In this document: piece after piece, positions 8,372 to 16,553 of the stretch
Numbering within the stretch: the first letter of the stretch is position 1
Layout: the number at the start of each line of letters is the position of its first letter
NCBI RefSeq assembly: GCF_002951835.1
Contig: NZ_CP019448.1
Location: 372,001 to 436,000 of the forward strand
Reading direction: 5' to 3'
Length of the DNA stretch: 64,000 nt
Source of the DNA: Simonsiella muelleri ATCC 29453
GTDB lineage: Bacteria > Pseudomonadota > Gammaproteobacteria > Burkholderiales > Neisseriaceae
Program-made: the position numbers and the translations under genes
The notes under the pieces: model-generated
The model's input: the letters and a program-made list of their open reading frames with translations, nothing else
Told to the model about the DNA's origin: nothing
Databases searched by the model: none

Positions 8372-9417
8372 ATAAAAAAATAACTCCAATTTAGTGTACT
8401 AAAACCGATATACAAACTAATTATTAGCCAATATACTATACTTAGTATTTTGTAAATAAATTTCTGTTCTAAAATACATAATATTAGTACTGGGATGATA
8501 GCTGATAAAAATCTTAATGGGTACCCACCTGTAAATAATGGAGAAAAAAGTACCATTAATAAAATTATTATAGATATGTAATCATAACATGATAAATAAT
8601 TTATACAACCATTTTTTATTTTTGATTTTGATGATAATGCTATATTAATATAAAGGAAAAAACAGTAAATAGAAGTCAAAAAGGATGTTTGCCATTGAGT
8701 AGTAGCATAAACACTGGCTCGCCGCTCATCTCCAATTATAGTTAAGATATCTGATAAAAGAGAACTTGTCATATAACTAAGAAGAAAACCTATAAATACC
8801 AATATAATATGTATAATAATAAACGATTTTGATAATAACCGCGTACTAATGAAATAATAAGAAAGAATTAATAGTATATAAATTATGCTTGATGTATGTA
8901 TTAAGATTAATGGAGCAGTAAAAAATAGCAATTTATAGATATGTAAAACATTATTTTTTTTATCATATAAGATATCTAATACTATATATAGTATAGAAAC
9001 AGAAAAAGCTAAACGTAATTGGTTTAAATAAAACATTGTGGCCAATGGATTTAGTAACATAAAAATTGAATAATACATCCTTGTATTTTTATATATAAAT
9101 AAAATATACAGTATTGATATTATAGTTGGTAGTAATACTGAGAATATATATATGCTATTCTCGTTAGAAAAATAGTTACTTATATTTGAAATAATTAAAG
9201 CCCATAGAGGTTCATTAAAGATCATTTCCCATGAGAGTGAAGTAGTATTTAATTCATATCCACCTGAAGTTAATATATTATTATAATTAAATATATCAGA
9301 TTCAGTTCGCAAAAATGAAAATTTAAACCAATCGACCTCAAATAATAAAAATAAAAATAAAAGAGTATACAAACATGAGAAAATATAAAAATAAATTTGT
9401 TGTATTTTTATTTTCAT
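8368..9417 (-). CDS. Wzy-like / EpsG-family polysaccharide polymerase
   Basis: A very hydrophobic protein of about 349 residues with roughly ten predicted membrane segments. Its sequence character (FMLLNPLATMFYLNQLRLAF, then later TGGYPLRFLSAIIPVLILC) resembles EpsG/Wzy polymerases, which join lipid-linked repeat units in the periplasm. Such proteins diverge quickly, so the call rests on topology and context: it lies among glycosyltransferases in a locus that also has a Wzx flippase. I choose ATG 9415-9417; an ATG at 9430-9432 is also possible. It overlaps the 3' end of the IS-split GT4 gene by four bases. It is among the most AT-rich stretches of the window, suggesting acquisition from elsewhere. 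Confidence 0.7.
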   Translation of the reverse strand: MKIKIQQIYFYIFSCLYTLLFLFLLFEVDWFKFSFLRTESDIFNYNNILTSGGYELNTTSLSWEMIFNEPLWALIISNISNYFSNENSIYIFSVLLPTIISILYILFIYKNTRMYYSIFMLLNPLATMFYLNQLRLAFSVSILYIVLDILYDKKNNVLHIYKLLFFTAPLILIHTSSIIYILLILSYYFISTRLLSKSFIIIHIILVFIGFLLSYMTSSLLSDILTIIGDERRASVYATTQWQTSFLTSIYCFFLYINIALSSKSKIKNGCINYLSCYDYISIIILLMVLFSPLFTGGYPLRFLSAIIPVLILCILEQKFIYKILSIVYWLIISLYIGFSTLNWSYFFI

Positions 9418-9606
9418 AAAATAGATGTCCATTTAGTAATAATATTCTCAATATAAAAAGTATTTTTTATTTTTTGACTGTTAATACAGTATTCTTTATA
9501 TTTATCTGCAGGCATCATCATTATTTTTAGTAAACTATTTTTAAGTTCATAAATATTTAATGGAGATACCAATAAACCATTTTCATTATGTTGAACCATT
9601 TCACTA

Positions 9607-10457
9607 GGGGCTATTGACAATTCAAAAAAAGAGGCAAAGGATTTAAGATATTGTTTCCACGCAACCATCCCAAACCTTTGCCATGTCCCGAAACACGCTT
9701 ACAAATGAAACATGGTCAAGACTGTTGCCTATTTTGAAACAGCTTGGCATTTATCGCAAGAAAAATTTACGCAAAACAGTAGAAGGTATCCTATTTCGCT
9801 TACGTACAGGCTGCCAATGGGCTGATATACCTAGTTATTTTGGTAAAGCAAACAGCCTTTACCAAAGTTTCAATCGCTGGTCTAAACGCGGTATTTTTAC
9901 CCGATTATTCAAACATTTGGTAGATACACCCGATATGGAATGGGTCTTTATGGACGGTAGCCATATCCGCGTTCATCAACACGGTATGGGTAAACAATCC
10001 ATTACGCATCAAGCTGTTGGTAAGAGTATCGGTGGTCATACGTCTAAAATTCATTTAGCGGTTGATGCTTGTGGTAATCCAATTGAATTTATCATTACAG
10101 CTGGTAATGTAAATGATATTGTTGTTGCGCCTGATTTATTGGCACAATTGGATTTAAGTGATAATGAAACCGTGTGTGCTGATAGGGGTTTTGACAGTGA
10201 TACTTTTCGTCGGTTAATTCAGTCTAAACAAAGTAAAGCCAATATTCCATATAAGAAAAATAGAGAACATCTTAATGTGGGCACAGATTGGTATTTATAT
10301 AAAATCAGGCACTTGGTAGAAAACGCTTTTGCACGATTAAAGCATTTTCGTGCGCTGGCAACACGGTACGATAAATTAAAACGTAATTATGAAAGTACTG
10401 TATCATTAGCTTGTGCTTTGATTTGGTTGAAATTATAGCTAAAATGTCATTAGCCCC
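9607..10457 (+). mobile_element. IS5-family insertion sequence (IS427/IS1031-like), about 850 bp
   Basis: The ends are imperfect inverted repeats: GGGGCTATTGACAATT at 9607-9622 and, on the other strand, GGGGCTAATGACATTT at the right end (14 of 16 match). The flanks give either a 2-base TA duplication or a 4-base CTAG duplication (9604-9607 and 10457-10460), which fits the YTAR preference of IS5 elements; the shared G/C makes the exact boundary ambiguous by one base. It carries one intact transposase gene on the plus strand, opposite to the interrupted locus. No second copy is seen in this window. Confidence 0.9.
9683..10438 (+). CDS. IS5-family transposase
   Basis: DDE transposase of 251 residues in a single frame; many IS427-group elements need a frameshift, this one does not. 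The N-terminal half has GILFRLRTGCQWADIPSYFG. The three acidic residues can be placed in VFMDGSHI, CADRGFDSD and HLVENAFARLKHFRALATRY. The middle GKSIGGHTSKIHLAVDACG is typical of the family. It appears intact and could be active. It contains no uptake sequence. Confidence 0.93.
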   Translation: MSRNTLTNETWSRLLPILKQLGIYRKKNLRKTVEGILFRLRTGCQWADIPSYFGKANSLYQSFNRWSKRGIFTRLFKHLVDTPDMEWVFMDGSHIRVHQHGMGKQSITHQAVGKSIGGHTSKIHLAVDACGNPIEFIITAGNVNDIVVAPDLLAQLDLSDNETVCADRGFDSDTFRRLIQSKQSKANIPYKKNREHLNVGTDWYLYKIRHLVENAFARLKHFRALATRYDKLKRNYESTVSLACALIWLKL

Positions 10458-11415
10458 TAGGGCCTGTGTCACAATCAAATGAAACAATTGGTAAGTCAAA
10501 CGACAATGCCTCCAATAGAACCATAGGAAAACCTTCAAAACGCGAACTTAGGCAGTATATAGAACTTGTTTCATAGTAATAATTAATATTTTTTGTATGG
10601 GGAATAAATTCCACATAGGATTCAATTTGTAAGTCTTTAGCCAGTTTTTTTAATGCAAATTCACAATCTCCACTACCAATAATACGTAGATTCCAATTTA
10701 AATTTTCTTTACATACTAAAGCCCATGCTTCTAATAATAAATCAAATCCTTTTTCATAACTCAAACGTCCAATGGCTAAAATATTTTTATAATTTTGTTT
10801 ATGTTCTAAATCAAAACATTTTTCTCTATTAATTATTGGATTGTGAATGGGAGTAATTTTATTGATTTTTACAAAAGATAAATGCTTTTCCCAAAATTCT
10901 TTATCTTTTTGTGTTAATGTTACAATATGATTACAATATTTTGCTGCTAATATCCTACCTAAATCTCTAAATTTTGTACCAAGATTAACTTTAAAATTAA
11001 AATGTTCCCAACAAATATGATTAACTTTTAAACCTAACAAAGCAGGGACTGTAAATATACAACTAATGCTATCAACAACAATAAGAGTGTTTATTGAATA
11101 AAATTTAATAAATTTACGGATTTTATAAATTGTTTCAATAAAATGAATCTTCATAGATACATCATCAGTATATAATGTATTAATCCGAATCAATGGGTTC
11201 AAATCAAAGAAAGGATTTAAACCATTTCTTAAACTAAGTATATGAATTTCATATTCTTTGAATTTAATTAATTCATTAGCAATGATACTAGTTACACGTT
11301 CGGTTCCACCATAATTATCTAAATTTCCAATTAGAAAACAAATTTTTTTCTTCATAATATATCATCATTCCTTTTTTTGTTTTTAAATAAGTTTAAGTCA
11401 AAACAGGAGGTAAGA

Positions 11416-12402
11416 TTAATCTATAGTTATAATTTGCACATTTTGCTTCTTAAAGATATTGTATGCATTATTATAGGTCGTAGGTATCAAATTTGAGTAT
11501 ATTGAAAATATGCTTATTCTTTCTGAAAGATTATTTATATTTAATGCTGCACTACTGAAAAAAGTAAATATATGATATATATAATTATTTTTCTTTAATT
11601 CAGAAATAATATATTCTTCAAAAATAAAATCACAATTAATATTATCAATGATGTTAATTGAATACTCTTCTCTAGGGTGAGGGAAGTAAAAATCAATATT
11701 GAAATTGTTATGAATTTTCTCAATTAAATGTATATAGTCTTTCTTTGTCATTGGGGATAGGGGCTGCCCTAACAGAATCGATATACATTTGGGCGGAGAT
11801 ATTTGATTTTTCTCAGATGTAGCATCATTTTTATTTTGATAAAAATGAACTATATCTATGTATTCAGTATTGTAAATAATATTTTTCATATTCTTATATA
11901 TTGTATAATGCAAGGATGATTCCTTTTTTACTATTGATAGGTTGTATCTATTTCCAAGTAAAAAATAAAAAATTTTCCCATATTTACTTCTGTTTTCTAT
12001 ATAAAATTGACTATTTTCGTCTATGTTAGCAGTTCCATCATCAAATGTATAAATACATAAACGACTGTTTCTATACTTAAGTAAACTTAATGCGGAGTGT
12101 AAATAGACAGAATCTATACTTGCAATATAGACTGATTTTATTTTTACGTCTTTATTTAATATTTCGGATATGACAAAATATCTAAATTTAATAAAATTAA
12201 TCAACTGTAATATCTTATTTTTTTGAGATATCTCAAAAAAATAACTATCAATCGTATGTTTTCTTAAATTATTTAAATAATATGTATATTTATTACTTTT
12301 TGATAAAGATAATACTAATAATATATATTTCTCATTAGACTGTCTAATGATTGCCTCAGCTATAAGCATTTGCAATGGTGTACAACAAATAATCAAATTC
12401 AT
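11416..12402 (-). CDS. GT52-family sialyltransferase-like glycosyltransferase
   Basis: Shares the hallmark segments of neisserial Lst, the CMP-NeuAc:galactoside sialyltransferase of family GT52: N-terminal NLIICCTPLQMLIAEAII, central YTFDDGTANI, HPREEY, and YHIFTFFSSAALNINN near the C-terminus. At 328 residues it lacks the N-terminal membrane anchor of meningococcal Lst and is probably peripheral or cytoplasmic. It lies 2 bases from neuC, which helps supply the CMP-sialic acid donor. It is very AT-rich and holds no uptake sequence. Some GT52 members use other donors, so sialic acid is an inference from context. A second GT52 gene is at 20426-21370. Confidence 0.85.
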   Translation of the reverse strand: MNLIICCTPLQMLIAEAIIRQSNEKYILLVLSLSKSNKYTYYLNNLRKHTIDSYFFEISQKNKILQLINFIKFRYFVISEILNKDVKIKSVYIASIDSVYLHSALSLLKYRNSRLCIYTFDDGTANIDENSQFYIENRSKYGKIFYFLLGNRYNLSIVKKESSLHYTIYKNMKNIIYNTEYIDIVHFYQNKNDATSEKNQISPPKCISILLGQPLSPMTKKDYIHLIEKIHNNFNIDFYFPHPREEYSINIIDNINCDFIFEEYIISELKKNNYIYHIFTFFSSAALNINNLSERISIFSIYSNLIPTTYNNAYNIFKKQNVQIITID

Positions 12403-12404
12403 AA

Positions 12405-13583
12405 TTAAAATATAATATCAAAAATAATATCAAAAAAAGACTTAGGTTCAATATTTTTTAAACCATCATCTAAAAATTGTTTAATTACCTGATAAGATTG
12501 TTCCATCGTGTTATTTTGATAATACGGATTACTCATTTCAGGCAGCCTGAGCTGAAAGTCAGCTGATAACAATTGATTAATTGCAAAAATGATACTGCTG
12601 GTATTAATTGGTACATCAATCACACTTTCTCCACGCACACGCCCTTGTTGGCGATTACCGATATTAATCGTACCAACATGAAAAGAAGGTGCTTCCAACA
12701 AACCCGAAGAGCTATTACCAATAATGCCTTGTGAATATTTAATTAATGCTAAATAATTCTCAGGTGTTACAGAGGTAAAAAAGCGAAATTGATTTTCTTG
12801 GGTATATTCTTGTATACGCAAAAATATTTTATCTGAATGTGTATCAGAATTTGAACCAATAAAAATAAAATCGTAATCGGCTTTGAAATTATCCAATGCT
12901 TCCAGTAAGGTATTTACTTGATCAATCACTGAATAATGATTAAGTGTTTCTGGGTGAAAAACCACCATAAAATATGGTTTATCCAGCAAGCCAATTGTTT
13001 GGGCAAGTTCCTGTTTTTCAGGCAATCTCAAACATAAACCATTCTCCGCACCCAATGAGCCGATATTATACACGGTATCGGGGTGTTCTCCTAGTTGAAT
13101 GACGCGATTGCGATATTCTTCGGTTGCAGTTAAATGTAAGCGACTCATTTTAGTAATGCAATGGCGGATAAATTCATCATAATTACCTAATGTTTGTTCT
13201 CCACCATGCAGATGAATAATAGGAATATTATGCATAGCAGCAGCTGTGGCAACTGCCATCATTTCATATCTGTCGCCCAATACCATAATTGCATCATAAT
13301 GGTTTTGTTGGAAATGTGTACCGAAAGCATCTAGACATTCGGCCATAGAGTAAATAATGGTTTGATTATTTTGACTATTTAATGTGAGTGGAATTTTAGC
13401 TGCAATATGAAAACCATCTTTTTCAATTATTTTTACAGTATTGCCATATTGCGGCGCAAGGTGCATAGCGGTAACGATAAGTGAAAATTCTAACGTTTCA
13501 TCGGCTTGTAATTTTGCAAGCAAACGTTTTACAATACCATATTCGGCGCGTGAACCTGTAATGTATGCAATCTTTTTTTTCAT
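12405..13583 (-). CDS. neuC: NeuC, UDP-N-acetylglucosamine 2-epimerase (hydrolysing)
   Basis: Converts UDP-GlcNAc to N-acetylmannosamine plus UDP, the first step to sialic acid. It has the diagnostic N-terminus IAYITGSRAEYGIVK, GDRYEMMAVATAA, LHGGEQTLGNYDEFIRH and the UDP-site GNSSSGLLEAPSF. The 392-residue length is slightly above usual because the C-terminus ends in a short tandem repeat, DIIFDIIF, encoded by two near-identical 12-base units just before the stop. It overlaps neuA by four bases. An uptake sequence near 12538 is read in frame as RLPE, so this gene has acclimatised to the genome more than its downstream neighbours. Confidence 0.96.
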   Translation of the reverse strand: MKKKIAYITGSRAEYGIVKRLLAKLQADETLEFSLIVTAMHLAPQYGNTVKIIEKDGFHIAAKIPLTLNSQNNQTIIYSMAECLDAFGTHFQQNHYDAIMVLGDRYEMMAVATAAAMHNIPIIHLHGGEQTLGNYDEFIRHCITKMSRLHLTATEEYRNRVIQLGEHPDTVYNIGSLGAENGLCLRLPEKQELAQTIGLLDKPYFMVVFHPETLNHYSVIDQVNTLLEALDNFKADYDFIFIGSNSDTHSDKIFLRIQEYTQENQFRFFTSVTPENYLALIKYSQGIIGNSSSGLLEAPSFHVGTINIGNRQQGRVRGESVIDVPINTSSIIFAINQLLSADFQLRLPEMSNPYYQNNTMEQSYQVIKQFLDDGLKNIEPKSFFDIIFDIIF

Positions 13584-14836
13584 GATAATTCTTTTTCTAA
13601 AATTTCAGTTAATAATTGATAACCTTGTTCATTTAGATGTAAGCCATCATAACTGTATTTTAAATCTAATTTACCGTATTGATTGGTAAAATATCGATTT
13701 AATTGAATAAATATAATATTATTTATTTGTAAAATTGGTCGAATTGCTGAATTAAATTCATTAATTAAATCTGTATGACAATCTATTCTAAATGCTGTAT
13801 GTAAACATTCTAAAAAATACAGTTGAGCTACGGGGTTTTGAACTCTAATATTTTCAATTAATTGTTCAAGGTTATTTATTATTTTTTGTAAATGATAATT
13901 ATTTTTTCTTAAGTCATTGATACCCAAAAAAATAAGGATTTTATTGGGTATTTTTATTTTTTGCGTTAAAACATAGTCATTATATTGCTGTATTGTTATT
14001 CCTGAAATAGCAAAATTTCCTATAGATTGATTATTCAGATGTTCAATATCCCATTGAGCAAAAATAGAATGACCAATTAGACCAATGTCATGATTTTTAG
14101 TTAAAACATAGCGTTTATATAAAATATCTTTTTTTATATTTTCTAGAAGCAAGCTATCTTTATTTTTTTGCTGCATTAAAAAATAAAAATATTCAAAATC
14201 TTGTGAGTCATCAATGTCAATAGAAACAGATTTTTCCATCATATAAGCCAAAGATTTAGCACCAAAAAAATGCTTTTGTTTTAAATAGGCAGCAGGTTTA
14301 GCAATAAAAATTGCACCATTTGGGGCATATTCTGTTAAATGCTTTTGTCGTGCGTAATTGGAATAATCTAATTGAAAATGTTTCAGACTACCATCTGCTT
14401 CAATTGGTTTAATCAGTGCTGTAGATTTATCGCTCTTGGTTACTGAAACCAAAAAATCAAATTGTTCACTTTGTTCTTCAAATTTGGAACAGGCTTCCTG
14501 AATATGTTGCGCTGTTCGTAGTGGAGAAGTAGGCTGCAATAAGACGAAATAATCATAATTTGAATAACGAGTTAACACATCTTCTAAAACAACAAATGAA
14601 CTTGCCGTATCACTGGCTAAATGTTCTGCACGTTTAATAAACTCAATCGGATAATGATTGAGTAAATCAATATATTCTTGAGAATCTGTGCTAACAATAA
14701 CTTTATCAAATAATTGACTTTCTAATGCAGCCTCAATGGAATACGCCATCAAAGGTTTACCATTTACTAATAAAACATTTTTATTAGGCAAACCTTTTGA
14801 TCCAGAACGAGCAGTGATAATGGCAATTTTTTTCAT
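13580..14836 (-). CDS. neuA: NeuA, CMP-sialic acid synthetase fused to an SGNH O-acetylesterase domain
   Basis: Residues 1 to about 228 are a CMP-N-acetylneuraminate synthetase, activating sialic acid with CTP: IITARSGSKGLPNKN is the nucleotide loop and LLQPTSPLRTAQHI and YAPNGAIFIAK follow in the usual order. Residues from about 250 to 418 form an SGNH-hydrolase domain: LIGHSIFAQWD (block I serine), FLGINDLR (block III) and YDGLHLNEQGY (block V Asp/His). This two-domain layout and the 418-residue length match E. coli K1 NeuA, whose C-terminal half removes O-acetyl groups; meningococcal NeuA is about 228 residues. The gene overlaps neuC by 4 bases and lies 14 bases after neuB. Confidence 0.95.
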   Translation of the reverse strand: MKKIAIITARSGSKGLPNKNVLLVNGKPLMAYSIEAALESQLFDKVIVSTDSQEYIDLLNHYPIEFIKRAEHLASDTASSFVVLEDVLTRYSNYDYFVLLQPTSPLRTAQHIQEACSKFEEQSEQFDFLVSVTKSDKSTALIKPIEADGSLKHFQLDYSNYARQKHLTEYAPNGAIFIAKPAAYLKQKHFFGAKSLAYMMEKSVSIDIDDSQDFEYFYFLMQQKNKDSLLLENIKKDILYKRYVLTKNHDIGLIGHSIFAQWDIEHLNNQSIGNFAISGITIQQYNDYVLTQKIKIPNKILIFLGINDLRKNNYHLQKIINNLEQLIENIRVQNPVAQLYFLECLHTAFRIDCHTDLINEFNSAIRPILQINNIIFIQLNRYFTNQYGKLDLKYSYDGLHLNEQGYQLLTEILEKELS

Positions 14837-14850
14837 ATTTCAATCTTTAT

Positions 14851-15894
14851 TTATACTGGTTGATTTTCAAATCGATTATCTGAGATCAATTCGTCTTCTT
14901 CAAAATCAGCTTGAGCTTCTTTACCTAGAATATCGTACCAACACATCGGGCTAATACCATTTCCTGGACGTTTGGTAGTTAAGTTTTCTACAGTAAAGAT
15001 TTCCCCTTTTTTTATTGGGCGTGATGCGATAATAGACTTACGCGCAACAATCTTATTTTTTGCTTCTGATTGAGTAACAATTTTTTCAGATGAACCTAAT
15101 GATTTTTCTACTGCACGAATACCTTGACATAATAAAGCCAATTCTTCAGGGGTAACTGATGCTTTATGGTCTGGCCCTTCAAAATTTTTATCCAGTGTAA
15201 AATGCTTTTCAATAAAAGTAATACCATAAGTAACTGCAGCAATACCAGCAAAATAACCTACTGAATGGTCTGAAAAACCCAAACTATAATCAGCAAAAAT
15301 ATTTTTTAATTGATGGAATGCATTTAAATTGACATCCTCATAAGGTGTTGGATATTCTGTATTACAATGCAATATAGTAATATCTTTTTTTGCCATACCA
15401 TTGCTTTCCAATACATTTAAGGCTGCCTGAATTTCTTCAATCGTTGCCATACCTGTTGAAATAACAATGTTTTTCCCATCAATCGGTAAACGAGCAATTT
15501 TTTCTAAATAGGGGAGGTTAGTTAATTCACCAGATGGAATTTTCCAAATTTTCTGTTTCTCACCTGCTAAAAAATCAATGGATTCCATATCAAAAGGTGT
15601 AGAAAAAACTTCTAAACCTAAAGAACGTGCATACTGCTCTAATTTACGAAATTCATTGTAAGGTAATTCTAATTTGCGCGTCATTTCTAATTGCGAATCA
15701 GCAGTACCAGTGGTTTCTTTTTGATATTCAGCTTTAGGGGCATACTTAGAAATTAGCTTATCCGCCTTAAAGGTTTGAAATTTTACAGCATCTACACCAC
15801 AAGATTTCGCAACATCTACCATTTTTTTCGCTAATTCTGGGTCGCCATTATGATTGCAACCGATTTCAGCAACAATAAAAACATGATTGGTCAT
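14851..15894 (-). CDS. neuB: NeuB, N-acetylneuraminate synthase
   Basis: Condenses N-acetylmannosamine with phosphoenolpyruvate to give N-acetylneuraminic acid. Product of 347 residues: a TIM barrel with FIVAEIGCNHNGDPELAKKM, DAVKFQTFKADKL, STPFDMESIDFL and SDHSVGYFAGIAAVTYG, then a C-terminal antifreeze-like (SAF) domain from about residue 285 (ARKSIIASRPIKKGE and RPGNGISPMCW). The start overlaps the neuD stop by four bases. Homologues making legionaminic or pseudaminic acid are close relatives, but the neighbouring NeuC and NeuA point to ordinary sialic acid. Confidence 0.96.
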   Translation of the reverse strand: MTNHVFIVAEIGCNHNGDPELAKKMVDVAKSCGVDAVKFQTFKADKLISKYAPKAEYQKETTGTADSQLEMTRKLELPYNEFRKLEQYARSLGLEVFSTPFDMESIDFLAGEKQKIWKIPSGELTNLPYLEKIARLPIDGKNIVISTGMATIEEIQAALNVLESNGMAKKDITILHCNTEYPTPYEDVNLNAFHQLKNIFADYSLGFSDHSVGYFAGIAAVTYGITFIEKHFTLDKNFEGPDHKASVTPEELALLCQGIRAVEKSLGSSEKIVTQSEAKNKIVARKSIIASRPIKKGEIFTVENLTTKRPGNGISPMCWYDILGKEAQADFEEDELISDNRFENQPV

Positions 15895-16520
15895 TTGTTT
15901 TCCTTAATAAATTTTGCAGGTACACCTGCTACAATAGTATGTGGCTCAACATTTTTAATAACAACTGCTCCAGCACCAATAACTGAATGCTGGCCTATAT
16001 GCAATTGCCCATTAACAACGCTAGAACTACCAATAAAACAAAAATCTTTCACAAGAACATCACCATTAAGGGTTGTATTAGTAGAAATATTACAGTGATT
16101 TTGTATTTGGCAACCGTGTTCAATTAATGCTCGAGTATTAATAATGACATTATTCCCAATTTTAGCACCACTATTGACAATCGCCATTTTGCCTATAAAA
16201 GTTCCAATGCCAATTTCAGCATGAATGGAAACTAAAGCAGTTTTATCAATAATACTAATAATTTTACAATTTAAATCTTGTAATTTTCTAAATTTATCAT
16301 AACGATGTATATTATTACCAATACTGATAAAATATTCATAATCCTGATATGGTAAAAAGTTTTCTATTGAATCAGCAACAATAGGATAGCCAAGATGTAG
16401 AGAATGAATCGGTTTAATATTATCAATAAATCCACATAATTGGTATACATCAGAATCTAGAGAATCTAAAGCAGACTTAGCATATCCTCCTGCACCAATA
16501 AAAATAACCTTTTTTCTCAT
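15891..16520 (-). CDS. neuD: NeuD-type sialic acid O-acetyltransferase (left-handed beta-helix)
   Basis: Member of the NeuD/PglD family: an N-terminal Rossmann-like sugar-binding part (VIFIGAGGYAKSALDSL) followed by hexapeptide repeats forming a left-handed beta-helix (IGIGTFIGKMAIVNSGAKIG, then VIGAGAVVIKNVEPHTIVAGVP). It probably transfers acetyl from acetyl-CoA to sialic acid, and would be opposed by the esterase half of NeuA. I start at ATG 16518-16520 (MRKKVIF); ten further codons upstream have no ribosome-binding site and low-complexity sequence. It overlaps neuB by four bases. Confidence 0.9.
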   Translation of the reverse strand: MRKKVIFIGAGGYAKSALDSLDSDVYQLCGFIDNIKPIHSLHLGYPIVADSIENFLPYQDYEYFISIGNNIHRYDKFRKLQDLNCKIISIIDKTALVSIHAEIGIGTFIGKMAIVNSGAKIGNNVIINTRALIEHGCQIQNHCNISTNTTLNGDVLVKDFCFIGSSSVVNGQLHIGQHSVIGAGAVVIKNVEPHTIVAGVPAKFIKENK

Positions 16521-16553
16521 TGTGTTATTATTCCTTCTATTATTTATCAAATT

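Larger units (their letters stand above)
9414..11355 (-). pseudogene. GT4-family glycosyltransferase split by an insertion sequence
   Basis: The 5' part (native sequence 10461-11355) starts MKKKICFLIGNLDNYGGTER and ends at ...SFDCDTGP. The 3' part (9414-9607) resumes with SEMVQHNENGLLVSPLNIYE, exactly the order expected of a GT4 enzyme at this point. The element at about 9607-10457 lies between. Removing it and one copy of the CTAG target leaves 895+194=1089 bases, an uninterrupted frame of 362 residues, so the insertion looks recent and the rest undamaged. As it stands the protein lacks its last 65 or so residues, which include part of the nucleotide-sugar fold, and is probably inactive. It was presumably one of the transferases building the repeat unit. 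Confidence 0.9.

Noticed and set aside
9414..9668. Independent 84-codon gene
   Set aside because: It is the 3' end of the IS-split GT4 gene plus IS sequence, with a start codon provided by the IS.
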